Both the position numbers and the translations under genes were made by a program. A stretch of 64,000 bases of DNA from NCBI RefSeq assembly GCF_904426505.1, contig NZ_CAJGBN010000001.1, forward strand, positions 825,978 through 889,977, written 5' to 3'. The notes under the pieces were generated by a model. That model saw nothing but the letters and a program-made list of their open reading frames with translations, was not told the origin of the DNA and made no database searches. The DNA comes from Rubrivivax sp. A210. Lineage in GTDB: Bacteria > Pseudomonadota > Gammaproteobacteria > Burkholderiales > Burkholderiaceae_C. Below, in pieces: positions 1 through 13,817 of the stretch. Position 1 is the stretch's first letter; each line of letters begins with the position of its first letter.

Positions 1-1139
1 ATGTCGAAGGCCTGGGTCTCGGGCTCGTGGCCCGGCAACACGGCCAGCACGGTTTCGCCGGCCTCGCGCAGGCGGCGCACGGCAGTGCGCAGGCCGGCGT
101 CCTCGCCCCAGGGCGCGCGTACCGCTGGCGGCGCCGACGAGCGGCCGGCCACCTCGGACAGCGCCTTGAGGTCGAGGTTGAAGCCCACCGCCGGCCGGTT
201 GCGGCCGAACACCGCGCCAACCTCGTCGTAGCGGCCGCCGCGCGCCAGCGCGTCGCTGCAGCCAGCGCCGTAGATCGCGAAGCGCGGCCCGCTGTAATAG
301 GCATAGCCGCTCATGTCGGAGAGGTCGAAGCCGATGCGAACCTGCGGAAAGGCCGCGCGCAGATGCGTGGCCAGCCACTGCAGCTGTTCCAGCGCAGCCA
401 GCACCAGAGGCCGCGCCGGCAGTTCGCGCCGCGCAGCCGCCAGCACCTCGTCGCCACCGTACATGCGCAGCAGCGCGAGCAGGCCGGCGCGCACCACGTC
501 GGGTAGGCCGGCAGTCAACGCTACAAGTGCCGAGGCGTCCTTCTCCGACAGCGCCTGCACCAGTTCGTTCAGCTGAGCCGGAGCCAGCGTCACGCCGGCC
601 AGAACACCGCGCAGCACGCGCGCATCGGCGAGGTCGATCACCAGCGAGCCGGCGCGCGCCTCGAGCAGGCTGTCCAGCGCCAGCTCGGCGGCCTCCAAGT
701 CGGCCTCGAGACCGGCATGGCCGAAGATCTCGGCACCGAACTGCAGCGGCTCGCGCGAGGCCGAAGGCCCGCCCGGCCGCGTGTGCAGCACCGGGCCGCA
801 GTAGCACAGCCGCGTCACGCCCTCGCGGTTGAGCAGGTGGGCGTCGATGCGCGCCGCTTGCACCGTGGTGTCGGCGCGCAGGCCCAGCATGCGTCCGCTG
901 AGCTGGTCGACCAGCTTGAAGGTCTTGAGATCGAGTTCACGGCCGCTGCCTGAAAGCAGCGACTCCAGGTACTCCATGAGCGGCGGCATGACCAGCTCGA
1001 AACCATAGCCGCGCGCGCGGTCGAGCAGGGCCCGACGGAGTTCCTCGATACGCCGGGCCTGCCTGGGCAGGACATCGGCGACATGCTCGGGCAGCAGCCA
1101 AGCAGACAGCATGCAATGCACCGGTGATGAAACCGGCAT
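1..1139 (-). CDS. hisZ: ATP phosphoribosyltransferase regulatory subunit HisZ (3' end cut by window)
   Basis: Translating the minus strand from 1139 gives a class II histidyl-tRNA-synthetase-like protein lacking aminoacylation function. It begins near [13 protein letters not shown] and contains the HisS-like blocks [12 protein letters not shown] and [13 protein letters not shown]. HisZ is known to pair with the short form of HisG in the first step of histidine biosynthesis. About 379 codons are visible, close to the usual family length, so only a few C-terminal residues should be missing. ATG at 1139 and ATG at 1112 (codon 10) are both possible starts; the later one fits family N-termini better. 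The gene is the most downstream visible member of the hfq-hflX-hflK-hflC-DUF2065 run, a common Burkholderiales order. Confidence 0.9.
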   Translation of the reverse strand, partial: MPVSSPVHCMLSAWLLPEHVADVLPRQARRIEELRRALLDRARGYGFELVMPPLMEYLESLLSGSGRELDLKTFKLVDQLSGRMLGLRADTTVQAARIDAHLLNREGVTRLCYCGPVLHTRPGGPSASREPLQFGAEIFGHAGLEADLEAAELALDSLLEARAGSLVIDLADARVLRGVLAGVTLAPAQLNELVQALSEKDASALVALTAGLPDVVRAGLLALLRMYGGDEVLAAARRELPARPLVLAALEQLQWLATHLRAAFPQVRIGFDLSDMSGYAYYSGPRFAIYGAGCSDALARGGRYDEVGAVFGRNRPAVGFNLDLKALSEVAGRSSAPPAVRAPWGEDAGLRTAVRRLREAGETVLAVLPGHEPETQAFD

Positions 1140-1177
1140 TGTAGGCGCCGGGCCGACCACAGGCTGACGCGGCAGGC

Positions 1178-1363
1178 CTATCGAAACACCACCAGCATGA
1201 GCAGGCCTATGACCATGCTGGTGAGGCCGACGAAGCGCAGCTGGCCGTCGCTGAGCTTGGTGGCCTGCTCGAAGATGCGGCGCCAGCCACCCGGGTTGAG
1301 AAAGGGCAGCAGGCCTTCGAACACCAGCACCAGGGCCAGTGCCATCAGCAGCGAATCGCCCAC
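1178..1363 (-). CDS. DUF2065 family small membrane protein (YjeT-like)
   Basis: This 61-residue protein has two hydrophobic helices (residues about 5-22 and 43-60) separated by the typical segment [13 protein letters not shown], which matches the DUF2065 family. It is predicted to sit in the inner membrane. Its function is unknown, but the family is regularly found beside hflC, as here: hflC ends 15 bases upstream. The start is GTG at 1363; an internal ATG at codon 7 is an alternative. The gap to hisZ downstream is short, suggesting co-transcription with the hfl genes. Confidence 0.85.
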   Translation of the reverse strand: MGDSLLMALALVLVFEGLLPFLNPGGWRRIFEQATKLSDGQLRFVGLTSMVIGLLMLVVFR

Positions 1364-1378
1364 GCCGGTCGTGCAGGC

Positions 1379-2281
1379 TTACTTGCGCGCCGCCGGCGAT
1401 GCCGCAGCCGGCGCGGACCCCGAGCCCCGCATGGCGCGGAAGAAGTCGCTGCCCGAGTCGAGCACCATCACGTCGCCCTTGCTGCGGAAGGTGGCGCGGT
1501 AGGCCTCCAGGCTGCGGTAGAACTGCGCGAACTGGGCATCGCGGCCGAAGGCATCGGCATACAGGGCCGAGGCCTTGGCATCACCCTCGCCCTTGATCTT
1601 CTGCGCGTCGCGGTAGGCCTCGGCAATGATGACCTCGCGCTGGCGGTCGGCGTCGGCGCGGATCTTCTCGCCCTCGGCCGCGCCCTGGCTGCGCAACTCA
1701 TTGGCGACCTGCTTGCGCTCGGACTCCATGCGGCGGTAGACCGAATCGGTGATGTCGGCGACGAAGTCGACGCGCTTGATGCGCACGTCGACGATCTCGA
1801 TGCCAAAGCTCTTGGCCTCGTCGGCCAGGCGGGTGCGCACATCGAGCATGACCTTCTCGCGCTCGGTGGCGAGGACGCCGCGCACATCGCGCCGCGTGAT
1901 CTCTTCGTTGAAGGCCGCCTGCACCACGGGAGCGAGGCGGCTTTCGAGATTGCGGAAATCGGCGCCGTTGTTGCGAATGAATTGCTTGGGGTCGGACAGC
2001 CGCCACTTCACCAGCCAGTCGATCACCAGGCTCTTCTTCTCGGCCGTGAAAATGGGGCGGGTCTCGGGGCTGTCCAGCGTCTGCACGCGGCGGTCGAGGA
2101 AGACGACGTTCTGGAACGGCGGCGGCAGCTTGAACTTGAGCCCCGGCTCGGTGATGACGTCCTTGATCTCGCCCAGGGCGTAGACCACGCCGACCTGGCG
2201 CTGGTCGACCACGAACAGTGTGCTGGCAACCAGCATCAGCGCGATCAGCGCGCCGGCAACGATGAGTCCGATACGGTTCAT
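1379..2281 (-). CDS. hflC: Protease modulator HflC
   Basis: This 300-residue SPFH/prohibitin-family protein has one N-terminal membrane anchor (about residues 5-25, ending [21 protein letters not shown]). The band-7 domain follows, then a helical Glu/Ala/Arg-rich coiled-coil segment containing [14 protein letters not shown] and [18 protein letters not shown]. HflC forms a complex with HflK that surrounds FtsH in the inner membrane and modulates its proteolysis. ATG at 2281 lies 15 bases after the hflK stop, so the two are translated from one message. The C-terminal tail is Ala/Ser-rich and not conserved. Confidence 0.95.
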   Translation of the reverse strand: MNRIGLIVAGALIALMLVASTLFVVDQRQVGVVYALGEIKDVITEPGLKFKLPPPFQNVVFLDRRVQTLDSPETRPIFTAEKKSLVIDWLVKWRLSDPKQFIRNNGADFRNLESRLAPVVQAAFNEEITRRDVRGVLATEREKVMLDVRTRLADEAKSFGIEIVDVRIKRVDFVADITDSVYRRMESERKQVANELRSQGAAEGEKIRADADRQREVIIAEAYRDAQKIKGEGDAKASALYADAFGRDAQFAQFYRSLEAYRATFRSKGDVMVLDSGSDFFRAMRGSGSAPAAASPAARK

Positions 2282-2296
2282 ATGCCCTGCCCGCCT

Positions 2297-3590
2297 TCAG
2301 CGGCCTTCACGGTCACGGGTGCGCGCGCCGTCGCGCGAGCGGATGTCGATGCTGGTCGAACTGGTGGGCTCTGACGGGCCGCCGGTCGCCGGCACCGTGG
2401 GCGTTGCCGCGGGTGCCGCGGCCGGCACGCCGGCCTGCTGCAACAGGCGATCAAGCGGCAGGTAAAGCAGGTTGCTGCCCTGGCGGCTGTCAACCATGAC
2501 CTTGCTGACGTTGGAATAGACTTGCTGCATGGTCTCGATGTAGAGGCGGTCGCGCGTCACCGCGGGCGCTTTCTGGTACTCGGTCAGCACCGAGCGGAAG
2601 CGCTGCGCATCGCCCTCGGCCTGGGCCACCACCCGCGAGCGGTAGCCCTCGGCCTCCTCGGCCAGGCGCGACGCCGTGCCGCGCGCCTTGGGGATGACAT
2701 CGCTGGCATAGGCCTGGCCTTCGTTCTTGAAGCGGTCGCGGTCGGCCGTGGCCTTGACGGCGTCGTTGAAGGCGGCCTGCACCTGATCGGGCACCTGCAC
2801 GTTCTGCATGTTCACATTGCCCACCACGATGCCGGCCTTGAGGCGGTCCAGCTGGGCCTGGATGGACTTCACCAGATCGGCGGCGATGGCGTCACGCTGC
2901 TCGTAGAGCACCTGATCGACGCGGCTCTTGCCGACGATCTCGCGCACCGCCGATTCGGCGGCCATCACCACCGCCTCGTCGGGGCGGTTGTTCTCGAACA
3001 GGTAGGCGCGCGCATCGGCGCGGCGGTACTGCACGGTGAAGCGGATGTCGACGATGTTCTCGTCCTGCGTCAGCATCGACGAATCGCGCAAGCCCGTGGC
3101 CTGCACCACCGAGCTGCGGCCCACATCGACCGACTGCAGCTGCGACACAGCAACGATTTCGTGCGCCTGCACCGGATAAGGAAAGCGCCACTGGAAGCCG
3201 GCGTCCTTGGTCTGGCTGTACTTGCCGAAGGTGGTGACCACCGCCTGCTGGCCTTCCTGCACGATGAAGAAGCCGCTGCCCAGCCAGATCAGCACCGCTA
3301 CCGCGCCGATGAGGCCGGCGCCTATGCCGGCGCTCTTGAAATCGGGCTGAAAGCTGGGGCCACCGGGCGGCCGCTCGTCGGGCCGGCCGGGGCCGCGGCC
3401 ACCGAAGAGGCCGCTGAGCTTGCGGTTGAAATCGCGCCACAGCTCGTCCAGGTCGGGCGGGCCGTCGTGGCGGTTGTTGTAGACATAGGCCGGCGTGCGC
3501 GCGATCCGCGTGCGCCAGGCGGCAGCCAGCCAGGTGCGCAGGGCCGCTACAGCCGCTGCAAACCGCGTGGCCAGGGAAGAGTCGTCGGTG

Positions 3591-3598
<8 letters not shown>
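2297..3598 (-). CDS. hflK: FtsH protease activity modulator HflK
   Basis: This 433-residue partner of HflC has an N-terminal Gly/Pro-rich stretch with the family signature DGPPDLDELWRDFNRKLSGL. A single membrane helix (GAVAVLIWLGSGFFIVQEG) follows, then the band-7 domain and coiled coil. HflK and HflC cage the membrane protease FtsH. I place the start at the ATG at 3598 (MRDTDDSS), which overlaps the end of hflX by 8 bases. A longer in-frame extension to 3679 has a composition unlike the family and would overlap hflX further. The C-terminus is a Pro/Ala/Thr tail ending in a charged Arg-rich stretch. Confidence 0.95.
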
Positions 3599-4826
<1,228 letters not shown>

Positions 4827-4865
4827 GGTTGGCGGCGGCTTGCGAAAGCGATCAAGCGGGTGCGA

Positions 4866-5108
4866 TCAAGCCGGGTCGCTGCTCTCTGCAGGGTGAAAGT
4901 TGACCGCGCGGCTGGGCACGACGGTCGAGATCGCGTGCTTGTAGACCATCTGGGTCACAGTGTTGCGCAGCAGCACCACGTACTGGTCGAAGGACTCGAT
5001 GTGGCCCTGGAGCTTGATGCCGTTGACGAGGTAGATCGACACCGGCACATGCTCCTTGCGAAGCAGGTTCAGAAAAGGATCCTGCAAAAGTTGGCCTTTG
5101 TTGCTCAC
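4866..5108 (-). CDS. hfq: RNA chaperone Hfq
   Basis: This 80-residue Sm-like protein contains the Sm1 region ([33 protein letters not shown]) and the Sm2 signature [13 protein letters not shown]. Hfq forms a hexameric ring that pairs small RNAs with mRNAs. The start is GTG at 5108, supported by GGAG six bases upstream (minus strand). It is the first gene of the hfq-hflX-hflK-hflC group and follows der after an 83-base gap. The C-terminal tail is short. Confidence 0.97.
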   Translation of the reverse strand: MSNKGQLLQDPFLNLLRKEHVPVSIYLVNGIKLQGHIESFDQYVVLLRNTVTQMVYKHAISTVVPSRAVNFHPAESSDPA

Positions 5109-5191
5109 GATATGCTCCGTGTTGAGAAGACAGCGAAGACCTCACCTTATCACAGGGGGCCTGCTGCCCAGGGTTTCCACCGGGAATCGGC

Positions 5192-6535
5192 TTATTCGCC
5201 CTTGTTGTCGAACGGGTTGCTGGCCGAGCGCATTTCAATACGCACGGGTGTCCCCACCAGCTTGAAATGCTCGCGCAGCCGGCCTTCGAGAAAGCGCTTG
5301 TAGCTGTCGGGCACATGGTCGAGCGAGGTGCCGTGGATCACTACCAGGGGCGGGTTCATGCCGCCCTGGTGGGCATAGCGCATCTTCGGGCGGAAGCGCC
5401 CTTCGCGGCGCGGCGCCTGGTGCTCGGCGGCCTCGTGGATCAGGCGCGTCAGCACCGGCGTGCTCATCTTCACCGTGGCCGAGGCATGGGCCTGCAGGAT
5501 GGCCTTCCACACCGCCGACAGGCCGGTGCGGCGGATGGCCGAGATCTGCAGCACCGGCGCGAACTTCAGGAAGGCCAGCCGGGTTTCGATGGAGCGCTGC
5601 AGCGTCTGGCGCTGGTAGTCGTCGGTGGCATCCCACTTGTTGACGGCCAGCACCACGGCGCGGCCCGATTCGAGGATGTAGCCGGCGATGTGGGCGTCCT
5701 GGTCGGTCACGCCCTGGGTGGCGTCAAGCAGCAGCAGCACGACATTGGCATCGGCGATGGCCTGCAGCGTCTTGACGACCGAGAACTTCTCGATCGCCTC
5801 GAAGACCTTGCCGCGGCGGCGCAGGCCGGCCGTGTCTATCAGTTCGAAGCGGCGGCCGTCGCGCTCGAAGGGCACATGGATGGCGTCGCGTGTGGTGCCG
5901 GGCTGGTCGAAGGCGACCAGGCGCTCCTCGCCCAGCCAGGCATTGATCAGCGTGCTCTTGCCGACATTGGGCCGGCCGGCCACCGCCAGGCGTATCGGGG
6001 CATCGGCGTCGGGCTCGGCGCCTTCGGCGTCCTCGTCGAACGGAAAGGCCTCCAGCGCCGCCTCGAGCAGGCTGCGTATGCCCTGGCCATGGGCCGAGGA
6101 AATGGGGTGGGGGTCGCCGATGCCCAACTCGTGGAATTCAGCCAGCAGCGGCGAATCGACCATGCCCTCGGCCTTGTTGGCCGCCAGCAGCACCTTCTTG
6201 CGCTGGCTGCGCAGGTAGTTAGCGATGTCGTGGTCCATCGCCGAGAGGCCGGCGCGCACGTCGACGACGAAGATCACCGCATCGGCCTCGGCCACCGCCT
6301 GCTTGGTCTGTTTGGCCATCTCGGCCACCACGCCGCTGGGCTTCTCGGGTTCGAAGCCGCCGGTGTCGACGACGATGAACTCGCGCGGGCCCAGGCGTGC
6401 GTCGCCGTAATGGCGGTCGCGCGTGAGACCGGCATAGTCGGCCACGATGGCGTCGCGGCTCTTGGTGATGCGGTTGAACAGCGTCGACTTGCCGACGTTG
6501 GCGCGGCCGACCAGGGCAATGACCGGCTTGATCAC
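5192..6535 (-). CDS. der: Ribosome biogenesis GTPase Der (EngA)
   Basis: This 447-residue protein has two tandem G domains: P-loops GRANVGKST and [15 protein letters not shown] and DTAGLRRR, and NKWD in the second domain. The KH-like C-terminal domain ends near FDNKGE. Der is essential for 50S subunit maturation. The start is taken as GTG at 6535 ([18 protein letters not shown]), 10 bases after the bamB stop. The reading frame runs on upstream through bamB but with no Der-like sequence. The acidic linker between the G domains ([13 protein letters not shown]) is normal for the family. Confidence 0.96.
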   Translation of the reverse strand: MIKPVIALVGRANVGKSTLFNRITKSRDAIVADYAGLTRDRHYGDARLGPREFIVVDTGGFEPEKPSGVVAEMAKQTKQAVAEADAVIFVVDVRAGLSAMDHDIANYLRSQRKKVLLAANKAEGMVDSPLLAEFHELGIGDPHPISSAHGQGIRSLLEAALEAFPFDEDAEGAEPDADAPIRLAVAGRPNVGKSTLINAWLGEERLVAFDQPGTTRDAIHVPFERDGRRFELIDTAGLRRRGKVFEAIEKFSVVKTLQAIADANVVLLLLDATQGVTDQDAHIAGYILESGRAVVLAVNKWDATDDYQRQTLQRSIETRLAFLKFAPVLQISAIRRTGLSAVWKAILQAHASATVKMSTPVLTRLIHEAAEHQAPRREGRFRPKMRYAHQGGMNPPLVVIHGTSLDHVPDSYKRFLEGRLREHFKLVGTPVRIEMRSASNPFDNKGE

Positions 6536-6545
6536 GGGGCGGCGC

Positions 6546-7658
6546 TCAGTTGGGGCGGAAGGCGTAGAGCCCGCCGTTCTTGGTGACGACGAGCAGGGTA
6601 GCGCCCGACAACACCGGCGTGCCGAGCACCGCGCTGCCATCGGTGGGCAGGCGCAGTTGCTGGGCGCCGGTGGCGCTGGCCAGGAAGTGTACGAAGCCCT
6701 CGCTGTCGCCGAAGACCACCGCCGGGCCGACGGCCAGGCCTCCGGAGAGGCTGCGGTAGAGGAACTTCTCGTGGTTCCAGACAACATCGCCGCTGCTGGC
6801 GCTCCAGGCGGTCAGGCGGTCACTGGCGTCGGCGCCGTAGACGCGCTCGTCGTCGCCGCCCACGGCATTGGCGCCGCCGGTGCTGCGCGACCACAACACG
6901 GCGGCCCGGGCTGCATCGACGCAGGCCACGGCCGACTGGAAGGCGCGGGCGCAGACCCGGTCACCCACGCGCGCCGGCGGGCCCACCAGGTCGGCCAGGC
7001 GCTCGACCTCGTTGGTGCCGCGCGGCGAGGCCATGGGCAGATCCCACTGCACCGTGCCGCGCAGCGGGTCTAGCGCCACCAGGCGCGCGCCCTGCCCCAC
7101 CAGCAGCGTGTCGCGGAAGGCCGCCAGCAGCCCCGGCTGAGCCAGGGTCAGGGCCTCGCCGGGGCGCTGCATCGTCCACAGGCGGCGGCCGTCCAGCGCG
7201 TCGAAGGCATGGACCGCGCGGTCCACGCCCATCACGAAGACGCGCTCGCCGGCCACCAGGGGCGGAGTCACCACGGCCGAGGGCACGCGCTTGCGCCAGA
7301 CCTCGCGCCCGCTGTCCAGCGTGACGACCTCGTTGCCGCGCGTCACCACGCTGACGAAGCGGCCGTCGCTGCCCACGCCGGCGGCCACCGGCGCACCGAT
7401 GCGGGCCCGCCAGCGCACAGCGCCGTTGTCGGCCTGCAGCGCGAGCACATCGCCATCTGCAGTGGCGACGAAGAAGAGGCCCTCGCGCGCCGCCGGCACG
7501 ATGAGCGGGCCGACATTGCCGAAGCGCGCGTTCCAGACCTGGCGCCCGGCGATGCGGGGCTCGTATTGCTCCAGCGGCGTCGGCTTGGGCCGGTCGGTCG
7601 AACAGGCAGCCAGCAGCACCAGCAGCGCAGCCGCCAGTGCGGCGCGCGGCAAGATCAC
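6546..7658 (-). CDS. bamB: Outer membrane protein assembly factor BamB (lipoprotein)
   Basis: This 370-residue lipoprotein starts at GTG 7658. Its hydrophobic signal peptide ends in a lipobox with Cys19 (LLAAC). PQQ-like beta-propeller repeats follow, with recurring blades such as [23 protein letters not shown] and [13 protein letters not shown]. BamB is a periplasm-facing subunit of the BAM complex that inserts beta-barrels into the outer membrane. The start overlaps the yfgM stop as GTGA (4 bases), and der follows 10 bases downstream, which fixes the start well. A second BAM lipoprotein, bamD, lies at 18553. Confidence 0.95.
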   Translation of the reverse strand: MILPRAALAAALLVLLAACSTDRPKPTPLEQYEPRIAGRQVWNARFGNVGPLIVPAAREGLFFVATADGDVLALQADNGAVRWRARIGAPVAAGVGSDGRFVSVVTRGNEVVTLDSGREVWRKRVPSAVVTPPLVAGERVFVMGVDRAVHAFDALDGRRLWTMQRPGEALTLAQPGLLAAFRDTLLVGQGARLVALDPLRGTVQWDLPMASPRGTNEVERLADLVGPPARVGDRVCARAFQSAVACVDAARAAVLWSRSTGGANAVGGDDERVYGADASDRLTAWSASSGDVVWNHEKFLYRSLSGGLAVGPAVVFGDSEGFVHFLASATGAQQLRLPTDGSAVLGTPVLSGATLLVVTKNGGLYAFRPN

Positions 7659-8329
7659 GGCGCGGTCCCGGAGGCCGCGGCCTGCGGCGGCGCCGGCGGG
7701 GCGCCCAGGGCCGTGAGCTTGGCGTCGATCAGGGCGCGGTAATCGACCTTGGCGTCCATGGCCTTGTAGGCGGCCTGGTAGGCGGCCAGCGCCTCGGCCT
7801 TCTTGCCCTGGGCCAACAACACGTCGCCGCGGCGGTCGTCGACCAGGCCTTCGAAGCCCTCGGACTTGGCACCGTCCAGCGTCTTGAGCGCCTCGTCGTG
7901 CTGCTTGGCATCGGCCTGCAGCGCCGCCAGGCGCAGCTTGGCCAGCGAGCGGATCTCGGCCTCGCCCTTTTCGGCGGCCCAGGCCAGCGTGGCCTTGGCG
8001 GCGTCGAGCTGCTTCTTCTCGAACTGCACGCGGGCAGCCAGCAACGCGCCCTGCTGGGCATAGGCGGTGGCCGGGAAACGCTCGCGCAGGTCGTTGAAGA
8101 CGCGGCCGGTCTTGTCGGCGTCGCCGGCCTGGGCCGCGCGCTCGAGGTCGTCGAACATCGCGCCGGCGCGGAAGCCCTGCTCGCGCTGCCAGTACTGCCA
8201 GCCGTTCCAGGCCGCATAGGCGCCCAGGGCCAGCACCAGGGTCCAGGTGACCAGGTTGCCGTACTTGTTCCAGAACGCCTTGAGGGCGTCGAGTTGCTCC
8301 TGCTCCTGCAGGTCGAGTTGTGTGGCCAT
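7655..8329 (-). CDS. YfgM family tetratricopeptide membrane protein
   Basis: This 224-residue protein has a cytoplasmic N-terminus (MATQLDLQEQEQLDALKAFW), one membrane helix at about residues 27-44 (VTWTLVLALGAYAAWNGW) and a periplasmic TPR-like domain. That layout matches the YfgM/DUF2133 family, reported in E. coli as an ancillary SecYEG-associated periplasmic chaperone partner. It sits between hisS and bamB, its usual place in proteobacteria, and its stop overlaps the bamB GTG start. The C-terminus is Ala/Pro-rich. Confidence 0.9.
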   Translation of the reverse strand: MATQLDLQEQEQLDALKAFWNKYGNLVTWTLVLALGAYAAWNGWQYWQREQGFRAGAMFDDLERAAQAGDADKTGRVFNDLRERFPATAYAQQGALLAARVQFEKKQLDAAKATLAWAAEKGEAEIRSLAKLRLAALQADAKQHDEALKTLDGAKSEGFEGLVDDRRGDVLLAQGKKAEALAAYQAAYKAMDAKVDYRALIDAKLTALGAPPAPPQAAASGTAP

Positions 8330-8355
8330 GGTCAGGGTAGCGGAAAGGTCCGCGA

Positions 8356-9657
8356 TTATGCGTTGAGGAGGTCGTGCGCCCAGGCGGCGGCATCGGCCAG
8401 CGATCGTGTGGTCTGCACGGCGGCGGCATCGCCCCCGCGCAGCGGCTTGAGCGCGACTTCGCCGCGGGCCAGCTCGTCGGGCCCGAAGATCAGGGCCCAG
8501 CGCGCGCCGCTGGCATCGGCGCGCTTGAATTGCGATTTCATGCTGCCCATGCCGTCACGGGCAGCGGCATGCATCAGCACCGCCACGCCCGCGGCGCGCA
8601 GGGCTTCCAGCACCGGCAGCACGCGCGGCAGCGTGGCCGCGTCGGGCAGCACGGCATAGGCATCGGGCGCGGGCGGCGGCGGCTGGATGCCGGCGGCCTC
8701 GAGCAGCAGCATCAGCCGCTCCAGGCCGAGGCCGAAACCTATGGCCGGAGCCGGCTTGCCGCCCAGGGTCTCGATCAGCTGGTCGTAGCGGCCTCCGCCG
8801 CAGACCGTGCTCTGGGCGCCCAGCAGCGGGCTGATCCACTCGAAAACGGTGAGGTTGTAGTAGTCCATGCCGCGCACCAGGCGCGGGTTGACGCTGTAGG
8901 CCAGGCCCGCGGCGTCGAGCACGGCGCGCAGCGCGGCCAGGTGGGTCAGCGATTCGGCGCCAAGAAAGTCGATCAGCTTCGGCGCCGCATCGACCACCGC
9001 TGCCATCGCCGGGTTCTTGGTGTCGAGGATGCGCAGCGGATTGCTGTGCAGGCGCCGCCGCGCGTCTTCGTCCAGTTGCCCGGCGTGGTCCTGGAAGTGG
9101 GCGATCAGCGCCGCACGGTGGGCGCGGCGCTCCTCGGGCTGGCCCAGGCTGTTGATCTCGAGCCGGATGTCGCGGCCTTCGACCAGGCCCAGTTCGCGCC
9201 AGAAGGCGCGCAGCATCAGGATCAGCTCGGCGTCGACATCGGGCCCGGCGTGGCCCAGGGCCTCGACGTCGAGCTGGTGAAACTGGCGCGAGCGGCCCTT
9301 CTGAGGGCGCTCATGGCGGAACATGGGGCCCAGCTGCCAGATGCGCAGCGGGCCGTTGTAGAGCGCGTTGTGCTCGTTGATGGCGCGCACGATGCCGGCC
9401 GTGGCCTCGGGGCGCAGGGCCAGCGCGTCGCCGTTCATCGCGTCGGTCCAGGCGAACATCTCCTTTTCGACGATGTCGGTCACCTCGCCCAGGCCGCGCA
9501 CGAACAGCGGCGTCGGCTCGACGATGGGCGTGCGCAGGTTGCGGTAGCCGTAGCGCGCGAGCAGGCCGCGCGCCTTGGCTTCCATCCATTCCCAGCGCGC
9601 CGCCTCGTCGGGCAGCAGGTCATTCATGCCTTTGACGGCGACTATTTTTTCGGCCAT
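8356..9657 (-). CDS. hisS: Histidine--tRNA ligase HisS
   Basis: This 433-residue class II aminoacyl-tRNA synthetase starts at ATG 9657 ([19 protein letters not shown]). Motif 2 is [18 protein letters not shown]. The histidine-specific segments are [15 protein letters not shown] and [14 protein letters not shown], and motif 3 is [18 protein letters not shown]-terminal anticodon-binding domain follows. It charges tRNA-His. The frame extends upstream of 9657 without similarity and would overlap ispG. yfgM begins 26 bases downstream, so the gene lies in the long ispG-hisS-yfgM-bamB-der run. Confidence 0.97.
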   Translation of the reverse strand: MAEKIVAVKGMNDLLPDEAARWEWMEAKARGLLARYGYRNLRTPIVEPTPLFVRGLGEVTDIVEKEMFAWTDAMNGDALALRPEATAGIVRAINEHNALYNGPLRIWQLGPMFRHERPQKGRSRQFHQLDVEALGHAGPDVDAELILMLRAFWRELGLVEGRDIRLEINSLGQPEERRAHRAALIAHFQDHAGQLDEDARRRLHSNPLRILDTKNPAMAAVVDAAPKLIDFLGAESLTHLAALRAVLDAAGLAYSVNPRLVRGMDYYNLTVFEWISPLLGAQSTVCGGGRYDQLIETLGGKPAPAIGFGLGLERLMLLLEAAGIQPPPPAPDAYAVLPDAATLPRVLPVLEALRAAGVAVLMHAAARDGMGSMKSQFKRADASGARWALIFGPDELARGEVALKPLRGGDAAAVQTTRSLADAAAWAHDLLNA

Positions 9658-9692
9658 GGTCTTTGGGTGCCCGGCCTGCGCCGGGCTTGCTG

Positions 9693-10999
<1,307 letters not shown>

Positions 11000-11003
<4 letters not shown>

Positions 11004-11887
11004 TGAAGTTCCAGCCGCGCGACGTTGTCGCGCGTGCGGCTGGCAAGGTCGACCGGCTGGCCGCGAAACATCAGCTGGGTCGTCGCGGCATTGCCGATGG
11101 TCAGGCGTATCGGCAGCGCGCCATCAAGGCCCACGCTCTCGCCCGGCTGGACGATGCGCGACAGCAGCAGCTGGCCGCGGGCGTCGCGCACTTCGACCCA
11201 CGACGGCTCGCTGCAGCGCAGTTGCACGACACCGGCCGGCGCACCGGCGGCCAGGGCCGCCGAAGCGGCCGGCTCGGGCGGCGGCGCCGAGAACACCGTT
11301 TCGCCGGCGGGGGGCGGCAGAGCCGCGGCTTGCGACGGTTCGGCGGCCGCAGCGACGGCGGCCCCCGAGGCCGGCGGCTCTGGCGCCACGGCCACCGCAC
11401 TGGCCGCAAGGGACGGCGCGCTGGCGGGCAAGGCAGCCGGCACCGCAGCCAGGCGCGCGCTCAGCAGGCCAGGCGGCAGCAGGTAGATCACGATGGCCGC
11501 CAGCAGCAACGCGCCCGCGGCCCAGACCAGGGGCATCACCGCGCCCACCGAAAAGCCGGGCACGCCGTAGCCGGGGCGCTCGCGGAAGGGCTCGTTGATG
11601 TCGCCACCCACGCCTTCCAGCGCCGCCGTGGCGGCGGCCGGCAGGCGGTCGAGCACCGGGCGCGGGTCGATCTTGAGCGTACGGCAGACGGTCTGTGCCA
11701 GCGCGCGCACGAAAGTGGCGTCGGGCAGTTCGTGCCAGCGGTCGTGTTCGAGCGCCTCGAGCTTGCGCGGTGCCACCTTGATGGCGGCAGCCAAGGCCGC
11801 AATATGCAGCCCTTGGCGCTCGCGGGCGGCGCGCAGCAGTGCGCCCGCGCTCTCGGGCGCGGTAGGTTCAGTCGTCAAATCGGCCAC
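11000..11887 (-). CDS. rodZ: RodZ-like cytoskeletal helix-turn-helix membrane protein
   Basis: This 295-residue protein has an N-terminal Xre-type helix-turn-helix domain (residues about 10-80, [22 protein letters not shown]). A short cytoplasmic linker and a single membrane helix (about 118-142, [20 protein letters not shown]) follow. Then come a long Ala/Pro/Ser-rich periplasmic stretch and a C-terminal DUF4115 beta domain ([21 protein letters not shown]). RodZ links MreB to the cell envelope and helps set rod shape. The start is GTG at 11887, overlapping pilW by 20 bases. The position between pilW and ispG is the classic proteobacterial order. Confidence 0.9.
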
Positions 11888-12659
11888 TTTCGAACTGGAA
11901 GGTCTCCGAGGCTTGCGGATAGCGCTCGCGCAGCTGTTTGCCCAAATCCTTGAGCGCCTCGAGGTTGCCGACGCGGCGCTCGATGCGCGCCGCCAGCCAA
12001 AGGCTTTGCGCCGACATCAGCTCGGGCACGGCATTGATGCGGCGCACATAGAAGCGGGCGCGCTCGAGCTCGCCGCGGCGCATCAGCACATCGGCCAGGT
12101 TGTAGGCGGTGACCGGATTGGAGGGGTCGAGCTCGTAGGAGCGCGCCAGCGAGCGCTCGGCCTCGGCCCACTGGGTGGCACGCGCCTGGCAGACACCGCG
12201 CGCCAGCAGGGTGCGCGCGCTGTCGCGGTACTGCGGCTGGGCCAGTGCGCGCTCGAACAGCACGTCGGCCTCGGCGTAGCGTTGCTGCTGGCAGAAGTGC
12301 CAGGCGTAGTTGTGCAGATGGCCGCCATCCTGCGGCGCCAGCTGGATGGCACGCTGGAAGCTCTCGTCGGCCAGGCGCATATCGCCCATGCCGGCCTGCA
12401 CCAGGCCGCGCAGCGCATAGGCGTCAGCCAGGTCGGGCTTGGCCGCCAGCGCGGCCTTGATCTCGTCCAGCGCGGTCTTGTACTGGGCGCGGCCGTAGTA
12501 GGCGGTGGCCAGCTCGAGGCGGGCCTGGGCGCGGCGCACCGGATCAGGCGGCTCGCTGGGCGTGGCGATCTCGCGGCCGTCGGGGCCTTGCGTAACCGTG
12601 GTGCAGGCGGCCAGCACGCCGATCAACAGCCCGGCAAGAACGAAGCGCAGCCCCGTCAT
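11868..12659 (-). CDS. pilW: Type IV pilus biogenesis/stability lipoprotein PilW (PilF)
   Basis: This 263-residue protein has a lipoprotein signal peptide with Cys19 (LIGVLAAC) followed by at least four TPR units (e.g. [55 protein letters not shown]). It matches the outer-membrane pilotin PilF/PilW, which helps PilQ secretin assembly. The start at ATG 12659 overlaps the rlmN stop as ATGA, and the 3' end overlaps rodZ. No other pilus genes occur in the window. Confidence 0.9.
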   Translation of the reverse strand: MTGLRFVLAGLLIGVLAACTTVTQGPDGREIATPSEPPDPVRRAQARLELATAYYGRAQYKTALDEIKAALAAKPDLADAYALRGLVQAGMGDMRLADESFQRAIQLAPQDGGHLHNYAWHFCQQQRYAEADVLFERALAQPQYRDSARTLLARGVCQARATQWAEAERSLARSYELDPSNPVTAYNLADVLMRRGELERARFYVRRINAVPELMSAQSLWLAARIERRVGNLEALKDLGKQLRERYPQASETFQFESGRFDD

Positions 12660-13810
12660 CGCGCCGCCCCGGCCACCGCAATGGGGATCAGCTCGCGGCG
12701 GCGCGCCAGCCGCGCCGGTGCGCCGGTGCGGTCCTGCACCTCGCCGGCGAGCTGGCCGCAGGCGGCATCGATGTCGTCGCCGCGTGTCTTGCGGATGGTG
12801 GTCACGATGCCGGCGTCCTGCAGCACCTGGGCAAAGGCCAGCACGCGCTCGCGCGGCGAGCGCTTCAGGCCCGAGGCCGGGAAGGGGTTGAAGGGGATGA
12901 GGTTGAACTTGCAGGGCACGCGGCCGACACGCCGGCTGGCCGGCGCCTGGCCGCTGACCAGCTGCACCAGCTCGTGAGCCAGTTCGGGCGTGTCGTTAAC
13001 GCCGTCGAGCATGCAGTACTCGAAGGTGACGAAGTCGCGCGGCGCCTTGTCGAGATAGCGCACGCAGGCATCGAGCAGGGCCTCGATGCCGTCTTTGCGG
13101 TTGAGCGGCACCAGCGCATCGCGCAGCGCATCGTTGGGTGCGTGCAGCGACACCGCCAGCGCCACCGGGCAGTCTTCGCGCAGGCGGTCGATCATGGTCA
13201 CCATGCCCGAGGTCGAGACCGTGACGCGGCGGCGCGAGAGGCCGTAGCCGTGGTCGTCGAGCATGGTGCGCAGCGCCGGCACCAGGGCGGCGTAGTTCTG
13301 CAGCGGCTCGCCCATGCCCATCATCACCACATTGTCGATGGCGCGCTCGCCCTCGGCCAGACCCAGGCTGCGGCGCAGCCGGTGCTCGGCAAACCAGAGC
13401 TGGCCGACGATCTCGCCGGTGGTGAGGTTGCGGCTGAAGCCCTGGTGACCAGTGCTGCAGAAACGGCAACCGACGGCGCAGCCGGCCTGCGAAGAGACGC
13501 ACAGCGTGCCGCGGTCGGCTTCGGGGATGAACACAGTTTCCACCGCATTGCCGTGGCCGACATCGAACAGCCACTTGGTGGTGCCGTCGGTCGAGACGTG
13601 CTCGCTGATCAGCGGCAGCGCGCGCACCTCGGCCACTTCGGCGAGTTTTGTGCGCAGCGACTTGGCGAGGTCGGACATGGCGGCGAAATCGCCGGCGCCC
13701 TTCTGGTGGATCCAGCGGTAGAGCTGGGTGGCGCGGAAGCGCTTCTCGCCCAGGCCGTCGCAGAAGGCCGCCAGACCCTCGAGATCGAAGTCGAGCAGAT
13801 TGGCGGCCAC
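12656..13810 (-). CDS. rlmN: Dual-specificity 23S rRNA/tRNA adenine C2-methyltransferase RlmN
   Basis: This 384-residue radical-SAM enzyme has the CxxxCxxC cluster motif in [19 protein letters not shown]. The mechanistic cysteines are visible in [16 protein letters not shown] and DIDAACGQL segments. RlmN methylates A2503 of 23S rRNA and A37 of some tRNAs. The start is GTG at 13810, seven bases after the ndk stop, and the stop overlaps pilW. The final 20 residues after the conserved core are Arg/Ala-rich. Confidence 0.96.
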   Translation of the reverse strand: MAANLLDFDLEGLAAFCDGLGEKRFRATQLYRWIHQKGAGDFAAMSDLAKSLRTKLAEVAEVRALPLISEHVSTDGTTKWLFDVGHGNAVETVFIPEADRGTLCVSSQAGCAVGCRFCSTGHQGFSRNLTTGEIVGQLWFAEHRLRRSLGLAEGERAIDNVVMMGMGEPLQNYAALVPALRTMLDDHGYGLSRRRVTVSTSGMVTMIDRLREDCPVALAVSLHAPNDALRDALVPLNRKDGIEALLDACVRYLDKAPRDFVTFEYCMLDGVNDTPELAHELVQLVSGQAPASRRVGRVPCKFNLIPFNPFPASGLKRSPRERVLAFAQVLQDAGIVTTIRKTRGDDIDAACGQLAGEVQDRTGAPARLARRRELIPIAVAGAAR

Positions 13811-13817
13811 GACAGGC